From: Mycolicibacterium arabiense
Lineage (GTDB): Bacteria > Actinomycetota > Actinomycetes > Mycobacteriales > Mycobacteriaceae
DNA: 64,000 nt
Reading direction: 5' to 3'
NCBI RefSeq assembly: GCF_010731815.2
Contig: NZ_AP022593.1
Span: 5,580,001-5,644,000, forward strand
Under the pieces are notes generated by a model that made no database searches, was not told where the DNA came from, and was given only the letters and a program-made list of their open reading frames with translations. The translations under genes were made by a program, and so were the position numbers. Below are positions 61,387-64,000 of this stretch, piece after piece; positions within the stretch are counted from its first letter, which is position 1; every line of letters starts with the position of its first letter.

Positions 61387-62937
61387 ATGGCGACGCGGGT
61401 TTCGCATCGCGAGCAACACCTCGTTCTCGTCGAGCAATTGCAGACCAAGCTCACTGCCGCCGCGCGCGGCGGATCCGAGCGGTCCAGGGAACGACACGTC
61501 AGCCGTGGCAAGCTGTTGCCGCGCGACCGGGTCGACGGCCTCCTCGACCCGGGTTCGCCCTTCCTCGAGATCGCCCCATTGGCCGCCGACGGCATGTACG
61601 ACGACGAATGTCCCGGCGCGGGAATGATCGCCGGCATCGGGCGGGTCTCGGGACGCGAGTGCATGATCGTCGCCAACGACGCGACCGTCAAAGGCGGCAC
61701 CTACTACCCGATCACGGTCAAGAAGCACCTGCGCGCACAAGAGGTCGCCGGCCAGAACCGGCTGCCGTGCATCTATCTCGTCGACTCCGGTGGTGCCTTC
61801 CTGCCCCGGCAGGACGAGGTGTTCCCCGACCGAGATCACTTCGGGCGCATCTTCTTCAACCAGGCCAACCTGAGCGCGCAGGGCATCCCGCAGATTGCCG
61901 CGGTCATGGGATCTTGCACGGCTGGCGGCGCGTACGTGCCCGCCATGAGCGACGAGGCCGTCATCGTCCGGAACCAGGGCACGATCTTCCTCGGCGGACC
62001 GCCGCTGGTGAAGGCCGCCACCGGCGAGGTGGTGAGCGCCGAGGACCTGGGCGGCGGAGACCTGCACTCGAAGGTCTCCGGCGTCACCGATCACCTGGCC
62101 CACGACGACCGCGACGCCTTGCGCATCGTGCGCCGCATCGTCGCCACCCTCGGTCCCCGGACACCGGCGCCGTGGGACGTCGTGCCGACCGTCGAGCCGA
62201 TCGCCGATCAGTCGGAGTTGTACGACGTCGTTCCGACCGACTCGCGGGTGCCCTACGACGTGCACGAGGTCGTCGGCCGCATCGTCGACGGCGGGGAATT
62301 CACGGAGTTCAAGGCCGAATACGGCACCACGCTGGTCACCGGGTTCGCCCGCATCCACGGTCACCCGGTCGGGATCGTCGCCAACAACGGCGTGCTGTTC
62401 GGCGAATCCGCCATGAAGGGCGCGCACTTCATCGAGTTGTGCGACAAGCGTTCGACGCCATTGCTCTTCCTGCAGAACATCGCAGGCTTCATGGTGGGCC
62501 GCGACTACGAGGCGGGCGGCATCGCCAAGCACGGGGCGAAGATGGTCACGGCCGTGGCGTGCGCTCGCGTGCCGAAGCTGACGGTCGTCATCGGCGGTTC
62601 CTACGGTGCGGGCAACTACTCGATGTGCGGGCGGGCCTACTCGCCCCGATTCCTGTGGATGTGGCCCAACGCGCGGATCTCGGTCATGGGCGGCGAACAG
62701 GCTGCCTCGGTGCTGGCCACGGTGCGCGGCGACATGACGGCCGACGAGGAGGAGGCGTTCAAGGCGCCCATCCGCGAGCAGTACGAACATCAGGGCAACC
62801 CCTACTACTCGACCGCGCGGCTGTGGGACGACGGCGTCATCGACCCGGCGGACACCAGAACCGTGGTGGGACTTGCGCTCTCGGTCGCCTCGAACGCGCC
62901 GCTCGAGCCGGTGTCCTACGGCGTCTTCAGGATGTGA
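61387..62937 (+). CDS. accD1: Acyl-CoA carboxylase beta subunit (AccD1, methylcrotonyl-CoA type)
   Basis: A 516-residue carboxyltransferase that transfers CO2 from carboxybiotin to 3-methylcrotonyl-CoA in leucine breakdown. Crotonase-type halves are both present: N-terminal VVKKHL-type ([16 protein letters not shown]) with [11 protein letters not shown], and C-terminal [26 protein letters not shown] with [16 protein letters not shown]. The ATG at 61387 is 20 bp after the operator. accA1 follows four bases after its stop. Confidence 0.95.
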   Translation: MATRVSHREQHLVLVEQLQTKLTAAARGGSERSRERHVSRGKLLPRDRVDGLLDPGSPFLEIAPLAADGMYDDECPGAGMIAGIGRVSGRECMIVANDATVKGGTYYPITVKKHLRAQEVAGQNRLPCIYLVDSGGAFLPRQDEVFPDRDHFGRIFFNQANLSAQGIPQIAAVMGSCTAGGAYVPAMSDEAVIVRNQGTIFLGGPPLVKAATGEVVSAEDLGGGDLHSKVSGVTDHLAHDDRDALRIVRRIVATLGPRTPAPWDVVPTVEPIADQSELYDVVPTDSRVPYDVHEVVGRIVDGGEFTEFKAEYGTTLVTGFARIHGHPVGIVANNGVLFGESAMKGAHFIELCDKRSTPLLFLQNIAGFMVGRDYEAGGIAKHGAKMVTAVACARVPKLTVVIGGSYGAGNYSMCGRAYSPRFLWMWPNARISVMGGEQAASVLATVRGDMTADEEEAFKAPIREQYEHQGNPYYSTARLWDDGVIDPADTRTVVGLALSVASNAPLEPVSYGVFRM

Positions 62938-62941
62938 GGCG

Positions 62942-64000
62942 ATGACTCTCAAGATGTTCGATACCGTGCTGGTGGCCAACCGAGGTGAGATCGCCGTGCG
63001 GGTGATCCGCACCCTGCGCGCGATGGGCATCAGGTCGGTCGCCGTCTTCAGCGACGCCGATGCCGGGGCGCTGCACGTCGCCGAAGCCGACGTCGCGGTG
63101 CGGATCGGACCCGCCCCGGCACGGCAGAGCTACCTCGACATCGCCGCGGTGGTCGAGGCCGCACGCCGCACGGGTGCCCAGGCCGTCCACCCCGGATACG
63201 GATTCCTCTCGGAGAACGCCGAATTCGCCGCGGCGCTGCGGGACGCGGGCATCGCGTTCATCGGCCCACCGGTCACCGCCATCCAGACCATGGGCGACAA
63301 GATCGCCGCCAAGGCCGCGGTGTCGGCGTTCGGCGTGCCGGTGGTGCCGGGCATCTCGCGCCCGGGACTCACCGACGACGACCTGATCGGGGGCGTCGGC
63401 GACGTCGGCTTCCCCGTGTTGGTCAAGCCGTCGGCAGGTGGTGGTGGCAAGGGGATGCGAGTGGTGCACGCGGCCGCCGACCTTCCGGCCGCCTTGGTCT
63501 CCGCGCGCCGTGAAGCCGCCGCGGCCTTCGGCGACGACACGCTGTTCATCGAACGCTTCGTGTTGAATCCCAGGCACATCGAGGTGCAGGTCGTCGCCGA
63601 CGGCCACGGCAACGTCGTGCACTTCGGGGAGCGCGAATGCAGCCTGCAGCGCCGTCACCAGAAGGTGATCGAGGAGGCGCCCTCACCGCTGCTCGATCCG
63701 GCGACGCGGGCGCGCATCGGCGCGGCGGCGTGCGACACCGCGCGCAGCGTCGACTACACAGGTGCCGGCACCGTCGAGTTCATCGTCTCGGCCGACCGGC
63801 CCGACGAATTCTTCTTCATGGAGATGAACACCCGCCTGCAGGTCGAGCACCCGGTCACCGAACTGGTCACCGGCACCGATCTCGTGGAACTCCAGGTTCG
63901 CATCGCGGCGGGGGAGAAGCTGACGCTCGAGCAGGACGACGTCGTGCTCTCCGGCCACGCCATCGAGGCGCGCGTCTACGCCGAGGATCCGGCACGGGAC
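62942..64000 (+). CDS. accA1: Acyl-CoA carboxylase alpha subunit (biotin carboxylase), cut by window end
   Basis: The first 353 residues are visible and the frame is open at base 64000. They form the biotin carboxylase part: [19 protein letters not shown] at the start, [13 protein letters not shown], the ATP-grasp loop [32 protein letters not shown] and [16 protein letters not shown]. The biotin-carrier domain is beyond the window. It is the AccD1 partner. An in-frame ATG at 62954 is an alternative start. Confidence 0.95.
   Translation, partial: MTLKMFDTVLVANRGEIAVRVIRTLRAMGIRSVAVFSDADAGALHVAEADVAVRIGPAPARQSYLDIAAVVEAARRTGAQAVHPGYGFLSENAEFAAALRDAGIAFIGPPVTAIQTMGDKIAAKAAVSAFGVPVVPGISRPGLTDDDLIGGVGDVGFPVLVKPSAGGGGKGMRVVHAAADLPAALVSARREAAAAFGDDTLFIERFVLNPRHIEVQVVADGHGNVVHFGERECSLQRRHQKVIEEAPSPLLDPATRARIGAAACDTARSVDYTGAGTVEFIVSADRPDEFFFMEMNTRLQVEHPVTELVTGTDLVELQVRIAAGEKLTLEQDDVVLSGHAIEARVYAEDPARD

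Overview
The window looks like a chromosomal segment from a GC-rich mycobacterium, probably an environmental or fast-growing Mycobacterium/Mycolicibacterium. The evidence is a complete YrbE/Mce operon, a 3,076-residue type I fatty acid synthase followed by acpS, and a stretch from fas to accA1 whose order matches, from memory, M. tuberculosis Rv2524c to Rv2501c. No plasmid, phage, insertion sequence or CRISPR signature was seen.

Region 1 (1-28,714) is an accessory lipid import and degradation island. A minus-strand operon (SDR, mycofactocin-type SDR, ferredoxin, P450 cut by the window edge) is divergent from an aldehyde dehydrogenase, a CoA-transferase, a decayed thiolase remnant and the complete operon yrbEA-yrbEB-mceA-F. 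Next come three small secreted proteins, a second P450, a TetR regulator, an MmpS-like secreted protein, a SnoaL-like protein, another SDR and cspA. The island ends with an enoyl-CoA hydratase, two acyl-CoA synthetases, an amidohydrolase and two Mce-associated membrane proteins. I infer that YrbE/Mce imports a hydrophobic substrate that the enzymes oxidise, activate with CoA and degrade. The substrate is not evident: no steroid-ring cleavage genes are present.

Region 2 (28,757-39,375) is mixed. It holds two convergent IspD-like genes, one of which has lost its catalytic motifs, then LtrA, a ChaB-like protein, an MFS transporter and a MerR regulator whose reading frame runs into the opposite-strand gene. 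A complete polyamine-type ABC transporter (ATPase, lipoprotein, two permeases) and an NAD-dependent epimerase/reductase follow. Long intergenic inverted repeats occur here.

Region 3 (39,376-64,000) is core genome. A 1.3 kb gap with operator-like dyads precedes fas and acpS. Then come an M20 dipeptidase broken by a 14-bp tandem duplication, bcp, a DUF3618 protein, a 56-residue ORF, tRNA-Lys(CTT), an L,D-transpeptidase, tRNA-His(GTG), orn, a HerA-like ATPase, the mycolate reductase homologue, an MFS protein, an MmpS-like proline-rich protein, two tiny membrane proteins, a BkaR-type TetR regulator with a strong operator, accD1, and the start of accA1 (cut by the window end).
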